From positions 329,404 to 393,403 of the forward strand of contig DFXE01000007.1 in the NCBI GenBank assembly GCA_002381645.1: a stretch of 64,000 nt of DNA. The letters run 5' to 3'. The notes below the pieces were generated by a model. That model did no database searches. It worked only from the letters and a program-made list of their open reading frames with translations, and had not been told where the DNA came from. How positions within the stretch are numbered: the first letter of the stretch is position 1; each line of letters begins with the position of its first letter. A program made the translations under genes and the position numbers. This document shows positions 15,232 through 24,108 of the stretch, piece by piece. The stretch comes from Bacteroidales bacterium UBA4116. GTDB taxonomy: Bacteria > Bacteroidota > Bacteroidia > Bacteroidales > Tannerellaceae.

Positions 15232-18132
15232 ATGCCTATAAAATTAATAAAAGCAACAAGGGATTTAAACGTTGGGCTCGCTACCGCGGCAGAATTTTTG
15301 CAGAAGAACGGGCACAACGTTGAAAACAACCCGAATACAAGAATAAGTGACGAACAATATGCTTTGCTCGTAAAGGAATTTGGAAAAGACTTATCCCCTC
15401 AGGAGAGAGAACGCATTCTCACCAAACCCGAGGTAAGGAAAGTTATGCCGGAAAAGAAGACGAAAGAAAACCGTCCGGTAGAAATCAAAACGGAGATTCC
15501 CGAAGAGTACAAGCCTAAAATCGTAACAAAAGGAAAGATTGAATTAAACAAACCGCCTAAAAAAGCGGAAAAACAAATTGTACACCAGGAAGAAGAATTG
15601 CCTTCAGCAACTAAGCCGGTAGAAGAAACCCCGGTCAAGGTGGAAGAGCCGAAGGTTGAAGTAGTTGTAGAAAAGGAAGAAACCCCGGTAGAAAAACCTA
15701 TTATAGTGAAAAAGCAAGAGGAAGAACAACCTCAGGAAGTGGCTGAAATCGTTGTGGATGATGAATATGAGGATAATACGCAAACCGAATCATCCGCAAA
15801 TGCAGATGAAAGTCCCTTCAGGCTGAATACGCCTAAGATCGAGTCGACGATTAAAGTGACCGGGAAGATAGACCTTTCCGCCATCAACCAGTCTACCCGG
15901 CCCAAGAAAAAGACAAAGGAAGAGCGTAAAAAAGAACGCGACGAAAAACGCGACAAGTTTAACGCAGCTAAACCTGCACATCCTGGCGGCGGACAGGTTT
16001 CCAAAGGCCCGAAAGATCCGGCTTCCCGACCCAACCCACCGGTAAAAGCGGGAACCGCTCCGGCTAAACCCGGCGAAGAAAGCGACGCGAAGAAAAAACG
16101 GAAACGGATCAAAAAAGACCGTGTGGATATCAACAACACACCCGGTACCAATTATACCCGCCCGACGCACCGTAACGACGACCGTAATAAAGGACGCCTG
16201 CGCAAACCCGTAAAAGCCGAGGTCAGCGAAGTAGATGTACAGAAACAGATCAAAGAAACGCTTGCCCGCCTGACCAATAAAGGGAATAAGAGCAGCAAAG
16301 GTGCAAAATACCGCCGTGATAAACGCGACGCCGCTTTACAGCGCGAAAGCGAATTGATGGCGCAGGAAGAACAGGACAGCAAAGTATTGAAACTTACAGA
16401 GTTCGTTACGGCAAACGACCTGGCGGTGATGATGAACATCCCGGTTACCCAGGTTATCGCTACCTGTATGAGCATCGGCCTCATGGTATCTATCAACCAG
16501 CGTCTGGATGCGGAAACCATTAATATCGTAGCGGAAGAATTCGGATTCACTACCGAATATGTCAGTGCCGAAGTGGTGGAAGCGATCAAAACAGACGAAG
16601 AAGACAACGAAGACGACTGGGTAGCACGTCCGCCGATCGTTACGGTCATGGGACATGTCGACCACGGTAAAACCTCGCTTCTCGACAATATCCGTAAAGC
16701 CAATGTGATCGCCGGAGAAGCAGGAGGTATCACACAGCACATTGGTGCTTATAACGTTAAGCTGCCAAGCGGACGACGCATTACGTTCCTGGATACGCCG
16801 GGCCATGAGGCTTTCACCGCTATGCGTGCCCGTGGAGCCAAAGTAACGGATATCGCCATTATTATTGTTGCGGCCGACGATAACGTGATGCCGCAAACAA
16901 CGGAAGCTATCAACCATGCTTCCGCAGCAGGCGTACCTATCGTATTTGCTATCAACAAGATCGACAAACCGGGAGCTAATCCTGAAAAGATAAAAGAAGA
17001 ACTGGCCAATATGAACTACCTGGTAGAAGACTGGGGAGGTAAATACCAGAGCCAGGAAATATCGGCTAAACAAGGCATCGGTGTGGAAGAACTGTTAGAA
17101 AAGGTTCTGCTCGAAGCCGACCTGTTAGACCTGAAAGCCAATCCGCAATTACGCGCTACCGGATCGATTATAGAATCATCCTTAGATAAAGGACGCGGAT
17201 ATGTATCCACCGTGCTTATCGAAAACGGAACACTGAAAACCGGGGATGTAGTCCTTGCCGGAACACATTTCGGCCGCGTAAAAGCCATGTTCAACGAACG
17301 TAACCAGCGGAAAGATACCGCAGGGCCGTCGGAACCCGTTCTTATCTTAGGATTGAACGGCGCGCCGCAGGCAGGAGATACATTCAATGTATTGGAAACC
17401 GACCAGGAAGCCCGTGAAATCGCAGGACGCCGCGAACAGTTACAACGCGAACTCGGTCTGCGTACGCAAAAAATGCTTACGCTCGATGATATCGGACGCC
17501 GTATCGCAGTAGGTAACTTCCAGGAACTGAACGTGATCGTCAAAGGTGACGTAGACGGTTCGGTAGAAGCCCTCTCCGACTCGCTGATCCGCTTATCCAC
17601 CGAACAGATCCAGGTAAATGTGATCCACAAAGCCGTAGGACAGATCTCGGAATCAGACGTGGTATTGGCAGCCGCATCCAACGCGATTATTATCGGTTTC
17701 CAGGTACGTCCGTCGCAGGCGGCACGGCGCCAGGCCGAAAACGAAGGTGTAGAAATACGTATGTATTCCATCATTTACGACGCCATCGAAGAAGTGCGCA
17801 GCGCTATGGAAGGTATGCTTGCACCCGAATTGAAAGAAGAAGTCAAGGCGTTGGTGGAAGTTCGCGAGGTGTTCAAGATCACCAAAGTGGGTATGGTTGC
17901 CGGATGTATGGTGAAAGAAGGAAAAGTCAAACGTAACCATAAGATACACCTGATACGCGACGGTATCGTTGTACATACCGGCGAGTTAGGATCTCTCAAA
18001 CGTTTCAAGGAAGATGTGAAAGAAGTCGCTTTCGGTTATGAATGCGGACTGAATATCGCCAACTATAACGACATCAAGGTAGGCGATATGATTGAAGCCT
18101 TTGAAGAAGTTGAAGTTAAGCAAACACTATAA
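15232..18132 (+). CDS. infB: translation initiation factor IF-2
   Basis: A 966-residue GTPase that brings initiator tRNA to the ribosome. The first ~440 residues form a long low-complexity N-terminal region, rich in Glu, Lys and Pro, after a small IF2N domain. The G domain starts with GHVDHGKTS at residues 474-482, followed by the switch region, DTPGHEAF and NKIDKP; the C-terminal domains II-IV follow (the last with ELKEEVKALVEVREVFK). The length fits Bacteroidetes IF-2, whose N-terminal region is long. The start ATG at 15232 is 23 bases after nusA. Confidence 0.97.
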   Translation: MPIKLIKATRDLNVGLATAAEFLQKNGHNVENNPNTRISDEQYALLVKEFGKDLSPQERERILTKPEVRKVMPEKKTKENRPVEIKTEIPEEYKPKIVTKGKIELNKPPKKAEKQIVHQEEELPSATKPVEETPVKVEEPKVEVVVEKEETPVEKPIIVKKQEEEQPQEVAEIVVDDEYEDNTQTESSANADESPFRLNTPKIESTIKVTGKIDLSAINQSTRPKKKTKEERKKERDEKRDKFNAAKPAHPGGGQVSKGPKDPASRPNPPVKAGTAPAKPGEESDAKKKRKRIKKDRVDINNTPGTNYTRPTHRNDDRNKGRLRKPVKAEVSEVDVQKQIKETLARLTNKGNKSSKGAKYRRDKRDAALQRESELMAQEEQDSKVLKLTEFVTANDLAVMMNIPVTQVIATCMSIGLMVSINQRLDAETINIVAEEFGFTTEYVSAEVVEAIKTDEEDNEDDWVARPPIVTVMGHVDHGKTSLLDNIRKANVIAGEAGGITQHIGAYNVKLPSGRRITFLDTPGHEAFTAMRARGAKVTDIAIIIVAADDNVMPQTTEAINHASAAGVPIVFAINKIDKPGANPEKIKEELANMNYLVEDWGGKYQSQEISAKQGIGVEELLEKVLLEADLLDLKANPQLRATGSIIESSLDKGRGYVSTVLIENGTLKTGDVVLAGTHFGRVKAMFNERNQRKDTAGPSEPVLILGLNGAPQAGDTFNVLETDQEAREIAGRREQLQRELGLRTQKMLTLDDIGRRIAVGNFQELNVIVKGDVDGSVEALSDSLIRLSTEQIQVNVIHKAVGQISESDVVLAAASNAIIIGFQVRPSQAARRQAENEGVEIRMYSIIYDAIEEVRSAMEGMLAPELKEEVKALVEVREVFKITKVGMVAGCMVKEGKVKRNHKIHLIRDGIVVHTGELGSLKRFKEDVKEVAFGYECGLNIANYNDIKVGDMIEAFEEVEVKQTL

Positions 18133-18134
18133 AT

Positions 18135-18632
18135 ATGAACATGAACTGGTTAGACATCACATTATTATGTCTGGCAGGGGTCGGTTTGGTAAAAGGCCTG
18201 TTTGATGGAGCCATCAAACAGGTTGTTTCACTTATAGCCTTGATATTAGGCATATTCTTTTGCGGCATAGTAGCCGAATGGCTGAAAGGATATATTGTTT
18301 CATTAGGATGGTTCCCCGAACAGGGGATTACCATCCTAAGTTATATATTAGGGTTCCTGTTAATTGTAGGAGTCCTTTTATTAGTAGGAGAAATTGTGCA
18401 CCGCCTTATCGGGGCAACCCCTTTAAGCGTGCTTAACCATATCGCAGGCGGCATATTCGGATTACTCGTAATCGTGCTGTTCACAAGCCTGCTGTTAAAT
18501 ATACTGGACGTAATCGACCGCGGATCGGTACTTATTCCGCTGGAATCGAAAGTCGAATCCCGCTTTTACGAACCGGTAAGAGCTATTATCCCAACTATTT
18601 ACCCTCAGAGCTTGTTTTTTCTGAGTGAATAG
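18135..18632 (+). CDS. CvpA family membrane protein
   Basis: A 165-residue inner-membrane protein with four predicted transmembrane segments and the family pattern WLDITLLCLAGVGLVKGLFDGAIKQVVSLIALILG. In E. coli CvpA is needed for colicin V production and, more generally, for envelope robustness. It starts two bases after the infB stop, so it is translationally coupled to infB or at least co-transcribed with it. The gene is followed 21 bases later by sufB. Confidence 0.85.
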   Translation: MNMNWLDITLLCLAGVGLVKGLFDGAIKQVVSLIALILGIFFCGIVAEWLKGYIVSLGWFPEQGITILSYILGFLLIVGVLLLVGEIVHRLIGATPLSVLNHIAGGIFGLLVIVLFTSLLLNILDVIDRGSVLIPLESKVESRFYEPVRAIIPTIYPQSLFFLSE

Positions 18633-18653
18633 GCGGAATTTATAAATGAATGT

Positions 18654-20099
18654 ATGCAAGACTCAAACAAGATCATAGACGAAGTAACGGGCGGTGATTA
18701 CAAATACGGATTTGTCACCGACATCGATACGGAAACAATACGGAAAGGACTGAACGAAGAAGTCGTACGGATCATATCCGCGAAGAAAAACGAACCGGAA
18801 TGGTTACTGGAGTTCCGGCTCAAAGCCTACCAATACTGGCTCACAATGGAAATGCCCACCTGGGCGCACCTCACGATACCCCCCATCGATTACCAGGATA
18901 TTATCTATTACGCGGCACCGAAGAAAAAAGAAGGGCCGAAAAGCCTGGATGAGGTAGACCCCGAATTACTGAAAACATTCGACAAACTGGGTATTCCACT
19001 TCAGGAACAAAAACAATTAGTGGGAATGGCCGTAGACGCTGTTATCGACAGCGTATCGGTAAAAACGACCTTCAAAGATATACTGGCTGAAAAAGGAATC
19101 ATTTTCTCTTCCTTCAGCGAGGCCGTCCAGCATCATCCCGACCTGATACAGAAATACCTCGGGAGCGTGGTCAGTTACCGCGACAATTTCTTTGCCGCCC
19201 TGAACTCGGCCGTTTTCTCCGACGGTTCCTTTGTATATATTCCTAAAGGCGTACGCTGCCCGATGGAATTAAGTACCTATTTCCGTATCAACGCCGCCAA
19301 TACCGGACAATTCGAACGGACACTGATCGTAGCCGACGACGAATCCTACGTAAGTTACCTCGAAGGATGCACGGCGCCGATGCGCGATGAGAACCAGCTG
19401 CATGCCGCTATCGTAGAAATCGTGGTTAAAGAACAGGCGGAAGTAAAATATTCCACCGTACAGAACTGGTATCCCGGAGATAAAGAAGGAAAAGGAGGCA
19501 TTTACAATTTTGTCACCAAAAGGGGCATCTGCAAAGGCAGGGGCAGCAAACTATCGTGGACGCAGGTAGAGACCGGTTCGGCTATTACCTGGAAATACCC
19601 GAGCTGTATCCTCGCCGGCGACGATTCCATAGGAGAATTCTATTCCGTAGCGGTGACGAACAACTACCAGCAGGCCGATACGGGAACCAAAATGATCCAC
19701 CTGGGAAAAAACACCAAAAGCCGGATCGTATCCAAAGGTATATCCGCGGGTAACAGCCAGAACAGCTACCGCGGACTGGTGAAAGTATCGCCGCGCGCCG
19801 AAGGCGCCCGGAACCACAGCCAGTGCGACAGCCTGCTGCTCAGTTCCACCTGCGGGGCGCATACCTTCCCGTATGCCGACGTACAGAACGATACAGCCGT
19901 CATCGAACACGAGGCGACCACAAGTAAGATCAGTGAAGAACAACTCTTCTATTGCAACCAGCGGGGAATATCCACTGAAGAAGCCGTGGGGCTGATCGTC
20001 AACGGCTATGCCAAGGAAGTCATGAACAAATTACCCATGGAGTTTGCGGTGGAAGCGCAGAAGCTGCTCTCTATTTCGCTGGAAGGAAGTGTAGGATAA
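18654..20099 (+). CDS. sufB: Fe-S cluster assembly scaffold SufB
   Basis: A 481-residue subunit of the SufBCD Fe-S assembly scaffold. The right-handed parallel beta-helix core shows SVVSYRDNFFAALNSAVFSDGSFVYIPKGVRCPMELS and the conserved DTAVIEHEATTSKISEEQLFYCNQRGI block near the C-terminus. SufB accepts sulfur and builds the cluster with SufC and SufD. It opens a sufB-C-D block behind cvpA; 74 bases of repeat DNA separate it from sufC. A Suf system without a nearby SufS is discussed in the findings. Confidence 0.97.
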   Translation: MQDSNKIIDEVTGGDYKYGFVTDIDTETIRKGLNEEVVRIISAKKNEPEWLLEFRLKAYQYWLTMEMPTWAHLTIPPIDYQDIIYYAAPKKKEGPKSLDEVDPELLKTFDKLGIPLQEQKQLVGMAVDAVIDSVSVKTTFKDILAEKGIIFSSFSEAVQHHPDLIQKYLGSVVSYRDNFFAALNSAVFSDGSFVYIPKGVRCPMELSTYFRINAANTGQFERTLIVADDESYVSYLEGCTAPMRDENQLHAAIVEIVVKEQAEVKYSTVQNWYPGDKEGKGGIYNFVTKRGICKGRGSKLSWTQVETGSAITWKYPSCILAGDDSIGEFYSVAVTNNYQQADTGTKMIHLGKNTKSRIVSKGISAGNSQNSYRGLVKVSPRAEGARNHSQCDSLLLSSTCGAHTFPYADVQNDTAVIEHEATTSKISEEQLFYCNQRGISTEEAVGLIVNGYAKEVMNKLPMEFAVEAQKLLSISLEGSVG

Positions 20100-20100
20100 G

Positions 20101-20160
20101 GCCCCTGAATCCCCCTGCCGGGGGACTTTCTTTATGACCCTCGGGGAACGGGAGGCTTTT
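20101..20160 (+). repeat. interspersed GC-rich palindromic repeat
   Basis: Between sufB and sufC lies a 60-base element unlike its neighbours, with the hairpin CCCCC-TGCC-GGGGG at 20111-20124 and a second GC-rich part (CCCTCGGGGAACGGGAGG). Short elements of this type (CCCCCTGCCGGGGG flanked by CTGAAT and ACTTTC) recur in Bacteroidetes genomes between genes. The mRNA of the operon must run through it. Confidence 0.5.
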
Positions 20161-20173
20161 AATAAAATAGATT

Positions 20174-20926
20174 ATGTTAGAAATAAAAAACTTACATGCC
20201 AACATCAACGGCAAAGAGATATTGAAAGGGATAAACCTTTCCGTAAACAAAGGTGAAATCCACGCGATCATGGGACCGAACGGTTCCGGTAAAAGTACGC
20301 TAAGCAGCGTACTGGTAGGCAATCCGGCATTCGAAGTTACCGAAGGCGAAGTGCTTTACGAAGGCAAAGACCTGCTGGAGCTGTCTCCCGAAGACCGCAG
20401 CCGGGAAGGCATTTTCCTGAGTTTCCAGTATCCGGTGGAAATACCCGGCGTAAGCATGGTAAACTTTATGCGCGCGGCCGTAAACGAACACCGTAAATAC
20501 AAAGGGCTGGACCCGGTTCCCGCTACCGACTTCCTGAAACTCATGCGCGAAAAACGCGCCATTGTGGAATTAGACAGTAAACTGGCCGGACGCAGCGTAA
20601 ACGAAGGGTTTTCCGGAGGCGAAAAAAAGCGGAACGAGATCTTCCAGATGGCTATGCTCGAACCTACCTTAGCTATTCTCGACGAAACAGACAGCGGACT
20701 GGATATTGACGCCCTGCGCATCGTGGCCAACGGCGTAAATAAGCTGAGGACACCCCAAAACGCCACCATAGTGATCACCCATTACCAACGGTTGCTCGAT
20801 TACATCAAACCCGACGTAGTACACGTACTGTTCAACGGGCGTATCATAAAAACCGGCGGGCCCGAACTGGCTTTGGAACTCGAGAAAAGAGGGTACGACT
20901 GGCTCAAAACGGATAGCGAAGAATGA
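20174..20926 (+). CDS. sufC: Fe-S cluster assembly ATPase SufC
   Basis: A 250-residue ABC-type ATPase that energises SufB-SufD. Walker A is GPNGSGKST, the signature is FSGGEKKRNE, Walker B is LAILDETDSGLDID and the switch His follows in VITHYQRLL. The length is normal. It overlaps nothing but ends one base before sufD begins, so the two are coupled. Confidence 0.97.
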   Translation: MLEIKNLHANINGKEILKGINLSVNKGEIHAIMGPNGSGKSTLSSVLVGNPAFEVTEGEVLYEGKDLLELSPEDRSREGIFLSFQYPVEIPGVSMVNFMRAAVNEHRKYKGLDPVPATDFLKLMREKRAIVELDSKLAGRSVNEGFSGGEKKRNEIFQMAMLEPTLAILDETDSGLDIDALRIVANGVNKLRTPQNATIVITHYQRLLDYIKPDVVHVLFNGRIIKTGGPELALELEKRGYDWLKTDSEE

Positions 20927-20927
20927 T

Positions 20928-22271
20928 ATGAAAGCGGAACAACAATATATCGACCTGTTCACCCAATACGAAGATACCATCCGGGCTCACTCTTCAGGGG
21001 TATTGAACAGTCTGCGTACGCAGGCGTTGCACGACCTGGAACAGGCGGGCTTCCCCGGTACGAATGAGGAAGATTATAAATACACGGACGTACCGCAGGC
21101 ATTCGCACCGGATTACGGGCTGAACATCAAGCGGATTGAAATTCCCGTCGATCCCTACGACGTCTTTCGTTGCGACGTACCCAATCTGGGCACAGCCCTT
21201 TATTTTATTGTAAACGACTCTTTCTACCATAAGCAACAGCCCGGTGTACAACTGCCGGAAGGCGTATACGTGGGCGGACTGAAAACGTTTACCGAACAGC
21301 ATCCCGAAATTGCCGCGAAATACTACGGCCGGGCCGCCCCCAGTTCCAAAGACGGCATCATCGCCCTCAATACCATGCTCGTACAGGACGGATTCGTTAT
21401 CTATGTACCGAAAGGGGTAGCCGTAGAATGCCCCATCCAGTTGGTGAATATTTTCCGTAACGATGTCGACACCATGGCGAACCGCCGTATCCTGGTGATC
21501 ATGGAAGAACGTTCGCAGGCCAAATTACTGGTTTGCGACCATAGCATCGACGATGTGAAATTCCTCGCTACCGAAGTAGTGGAAATATTCGCCGGAGAAG
21601 GTGCGCATTTCGATTATTACGACCTCGAGGAAAGTACGGAATCCACTACCCGCTTTGCATCGATACACGTCAAACAGGAAGCCGGAAGCAATGTACTGGT
21701 GAACGGGATAACCCTCAACAACGGGCTTACCCGCAACAATTATTATATAGAACTGAACGGGGAAGCGGCAGAAACTACCCTTTGCGGCATGTCTATCCTC
21801 GATAAAGAGCAACAGGTCGATACCTATAGCCATATCACACATGCCGTGCCCAACTGTACCAGCACGGAACTATTCAAGAATGTACTGAACGACCGTTCTA
21901 CCGGCGCATTCAGCGGACGCATACTGGTAAAGGAAGGAGCGCAGAAAACCGCCGCCTACCAGACAAACCGTAACCTGCTGGCTACCCGCCAGGCGCGGAT
22001 GTACAGCAAACCGCAACTCGAAATCTACGCCGACGACGTAAAATGCTCGCACGGTATGACTACCGGACAGCTCGACGAAACGGCTTTATTCTACCTCCGG
22101 AGCCGCGGCATACCCAAAGAAGAGGCCCGGCTGATGCTCAGCGTGGCCTTCACGGCAGATGTGGTAGACAATGTACGACTGGAAGCCCTCAAAGAGCGCT
22201 TGCACAACCTGGTAGACAAACGTTTCCGCGGCGAACTGGCCCAATGTGCCGGATGCAGGGGTTGCAGGTAA
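20928..22271 (+). CDS. sufD: Fe-S cluster assembly protein SufD
   Basis: A 447-residue SufB paralogue, with the C-terminal beta-helix part carrying the family block SKPQLEIYADDVKCSHGMTTGQLDETALFYLRSRGI and a Cys-rich tail (CAGCRGC). It completes the SufBC2D scaffold. In many Bacteroidetes the cysteine desulfurase sufS follows directly; here a perfect terminator hairpin follows 49 bases after the stop and no sufS is in the window. Confidence 0.96.
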   Translation: MKAEQQYIDLFTQYEDTIRAHSSGVLNSLRTQALHDLEQAGFPGTNEEDYKYTDVPQAFAPDYGLNIKRIEIPVDPYDVFRCDVPNLGTALYFIVNDSFYHKQQPGVQLPEGVYVGGLKTFTEQHPEIAAKYYGRAAPSSKDGIIALNTMLVQDGFVIYVPKGVAVECPIQLVNIFRNDVDTMANRRILVIMEERSQAKLLVCDHSIDDVKFLATEVVEIFAGEGAHFDYYDLEESTESTTRFASIHVKQEAGSNVLVNGITLNNGLTRNNYYIELNGEAAETTLCGMSILDKEQQVDTYSHITHAVPNCTSTELFKNVLNDRSTGAFSGRILVKEGAQKTAAYQTNRNLLATRQARMYSKPQLEIYADDVKCSHGMTTGQLDETALFYLRSRGIPKEEARLMLSVAFTADVVDNVRLEALKERLHNLVDKRFRGELAQCAGCRGCR

Positions 22272-22320
22272 ACAACCTTCACTTTCCACTTTCAGACACA
22301 ACTTATTGATCACCCAATAA

Positions 22321-22352
22321 AAACGGGTGGAAGACCGATCTTCCACCCGTTT
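22321..22352 (+). terminator. terminator after sufBCD
   Basis: Perfect 14-bp inverted repeat AAACGGGTGGAAGA / TCTTCCACCCGTTT with a 4-base loop, followed by TTGTTATCTT. It closes the infB-cvpA-suf transcription block. Confidence 0.8.
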
Positions 22353-22374
22353 GTTATCTTCCGCTCCTTATCCG

Positions 22375-22578
22375 TCATATATCCCCCCTGCCTATCCGTG
22401 TCAACAGAGCATAACTTTTCTTATAAGCTTTCCGGATATTCAGCCCCGCCATTTGCATCAGGTTCTTTAATAACGCCATTTTGGGGGCGGAGAACTTATC
22501 GATATCGTCGTCAACCTTTTGTATGGAACGCGCGTTGCCGTCAGGATTCGCAGAAAAAGCACTGTTGATCCGTTCGTA
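22375..22578 (-). pseudogene. truncated gene remnant (C-terminal end of an unknown protein)
   Basis: A 67-codon open frame without a usable start at its 5' end: it opens right after a TGA at 22579-22581 and ends at the TGA at 22375-22377. The residues look like real protein (for example SANPDGNARSIQKVDDD and MQMAGLNIRKAYKKSYALL): Lys-rich amphipathic helices, no low-complexity sequence. An ATG at codon 34 would give only 34 residues. I read it as the surviving 3' end of a lost gene. The family is not recognised. Its upstream end coincides with the promoter of the HU-like gene. Confidence 0.4.
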
Positions 22579-22585
22579 TCAAACT

Positions 22586-22617
22586 ATTGCACAGTTCGTT
22601 ATTATTTGTTATTTTTG
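22586..22617 (+). promoter_or_regulatory. promoter of the HU-like gene
   Basis: An ATTG at 22586-22589 (TTTG in consensus), a 20-base spacer and TATTTTTG at 22610-22617 make a good sigma-ABfr-type promoter. Transcription would begin near 22624, placing the four palindromes at 22637-22716 inside the leader. Confidence 0.55.
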
Positions 22618-22636
22618 CTACATACAGTTGATGGGA

Positions 22637-22716
22637 TCACAGGTGTGACCGAACCGGACCACACCTGTGGCCGGGACAGATCACAGGTGTGATCCATGCA
22701 GTTCACAGCTGTGAAC
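22637..22716 (+). promoter_or_regulatory. array of four palindromic sites, 22-bp period
   Basis: Four 12-bp near-palindromes, TCACAGGTGTGA (22637-22648), CCACACCTGTGG (22659-22670), TCACAGGTGTGA (22681-22692) and TCACAGCTGTGA (22703-22714), each separated by exactly 10 bases. The last extends to a perfect 16-bp palindrome GTTCACAGCTGTGAAC (22701-22716). The spacing is about two helical turns, so bound dimers would sit on one face. The array lies 56 bases before the ATG of the HU-like gene. Confidence 0.7.
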
Positions 22717-22771
22717 GTCAAAATACGATGTGAACAAACAATTACTTTTTCATAAACAAAACACTTATTCT

Positions 22772-23383
22772 ATGGGACTACGTTATGACTTTTATGAGAA
22801 CCCGTTGCCGAAAGAAAGCAACCGGGAAAAAAGGCTCCACACACGGGTAGTAACCTGGGGCACGGCTACCACCGACGAGATCGTATCACGCATACACAAT
22901 GCTTCTACCTTAACGATCGGCGACGTTAAAGCCTCTCTCATCTCCCTGATCGAAGTAATGGCGGACGAACTCTCGTCGGGCAGAAGGGTACACCTCGAAG
23001 GACTGGGTTATTTCCAGCTTACCCTTTCCTCACCTCCGGTGAAATCGGCTAAAGAGATACGCGCCGAATCCGTCCATGTGAAAAACATCAGCTTCCGGGC
23101 GGAAGCATCATTCAAAAAACGCTTTTCGCATATTCCCCTGGCAAGGGCGCGCAGGAAACGGCATTCCAACCGCTATTCCGACATAGAAATAGACGCGTTG
23201 CTTACCCGACACTTTAGGGACAACACCTATATAACCAGCCGCGGGTTCCGCGCCCTGTGCGGTTTCACCGAATCGACCGCCAAACGCCGCCTGCGCAAAC
23301 TCATCGCCGACGGCAAACTCCAAAAAACCGGCCACCGCCAATCCCCGCTATACAAACCCGTGAAAGGACATTACCGGAGGTAA
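22772..23383 (+). CDS. HU-like DNA-binding protein with extra C-terminal domain
   Basis: A 203-residue protein. Residues ~25-115 have the HU/IHF fold (TTDEIVSRIHNASTLTIGDVKASLISLIEVMADEL, then GRRVHLEGLGYFQLTL). A basic linker (RARRKRHSNR) leads to a C-terminal ~60 residues that look like a winged helix (TSRGFRALCGFTESTAKRRLRKLIADGKL). Ordinary HU is ~90 residues, so this is the long form found in Bacteroidetes. I start at the ATG at 22772, since the 14 codons before it are unlike HU proteins. The palindrome array upstream makes autoregulation plausible (inference). Confidence 0.82.
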   Translation: MGLRYDFYENPLPKESNREKRLHTRVVTWGTATTDEIVSRIHNASTLTIGDVKASLISLIEVMADELSSGRRVHLEGLGYFQLTLSSPPVKSAKEIRAESVHVKNISFRAEASFKKRFSHIPLARARRKRHSNRYSDIEIDALLTRHFRDNTYITSRGFRALCGFTESTAKRRLRKLIADGKLQKTGHRQSPLYKPVKGHYRR

Positions 23384-23413
23384 AAATAATACCATAACAG
23401 ATACTATTTTAAT

Positions 23414-23457
23414 AAAGAAGTTGTTTCAGTAATATTTTAAACTGAAACAGCTTCTTT
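23414..23457. terminator. convergent terminator hairpin
   Basis: 17-bp inverted repeat AAAGAAGTTGTTTCAGT / ACTGAAACAGCTTCTTT (one G-U pair) with a 10-base loop, followed by T-rich and preceded by A-rich DNA. It serves the HU-like gene and the convergent barrel gene. Confidence 0.75.
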
Positions 23458-23508
23458 CATATAATAAAATAAGATACTTTATAAAAAGAGAGCAAACAGG
23501 TAAAGATA

Positions 23509-24108
23509 TTAAAACCTGTATCCGGCAACGACCGAGATCATATTTACTCTTCTTTCAGTAATTAACTCCCTGTCGGATGCCAAACCCCATTGGCGTTCTC
23601 CACGGATAAAATAATGGGAGAAAAATTCAAGCTGAATAGTTGCCATTATTCCATAATAGGTTTTAAAATCTAATGAATACCTGTCGACTTTCTGATGTAC
23701 CTTTATATCCACATAAGGACCTGCACCGACAATAATATCCATTATTTTAGGAGTTGAATTCGTCAATTTCAATGTACCCAAGAGCGGAATTTCCAGAAAA
23801 GATGCGTTAACATCGAATATAGGATGAGAAATTCCAGGCAGCGCTAAAAAGCCTTTTTCACTTATCCTACGATAATTCAATCCCGTTAGAACACCTATAC
23901 GATGGCTGAAATGGTATTCCACATCAGCGCCGAAGGTAATAGTGGGCCTTTCTTTAACATGCCTTTCTGTAGATTCATTGTTATGAAAGGAAGGCCAACT
24001 ACAACCTGCTTTTACGGAGTAACTGAATTGTGCGCTTATTTTTACACAAGCAACCGTTACCACATAAAATAACAAAATGATTTTTCTTCTATATCTTGTA
24101 AAATCCAT
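23509..24108 (-). CDS. outer-membrane beta-barrel protein (PorT-like)
   Basis: A 199-residue exported protein: signal peptide (KIILLFYVVTVACVKISAQ), then alternating beta strands with aromatic residues and a final VVAGYRF strand that fits outer-membrane insertion. The pattern (SVKAGCSWPSF, GADVEYHFSHRIGVLTGLNYR) is that of the PorT/OmpA-like small barrels of Bacteroidetes. Two ATGs are possible; I use 24108, which leaves a normal leader, but 24129 is also open. Either way the gene overlaps the end of the C10 protease gene, which argues for coupled translation and joint function. Confidence 0.72.
   Translation of the reverse strand: MDFTRYRRKIILLFYVVTVACVKISAQFSYSVKAGCSWPSFHNNESTERHVKERPTITFGADVEYHFSHRIGVLTGLNYRRISEKGFLALPGISHPIFDVNASFLEIPLLGTLKLTNSTPKIMDIIVGAGPYVDIKVHQKVDRYSLDFKTYYGIMATIQLEFFSHYFIRGERQWGLASDRELITERRVNMISVVAGYRF

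Noticed and set aside
15732..17976. Long reverse-strand frames in the infB gene
   Set aside because: They lie wholly within a well conserved plus-strand gene and show no family motif; their length follows from GC-rich codon bias.
22637..22716. CRP/FNR-type sites in the palindrome array
   Set aside because: The half-sites TCACA and TGTGA are reversed relative to the CRP consensus (TGTGA-N6-TCACA), and TGTGA to the next half-site is 10 bases, not 6.
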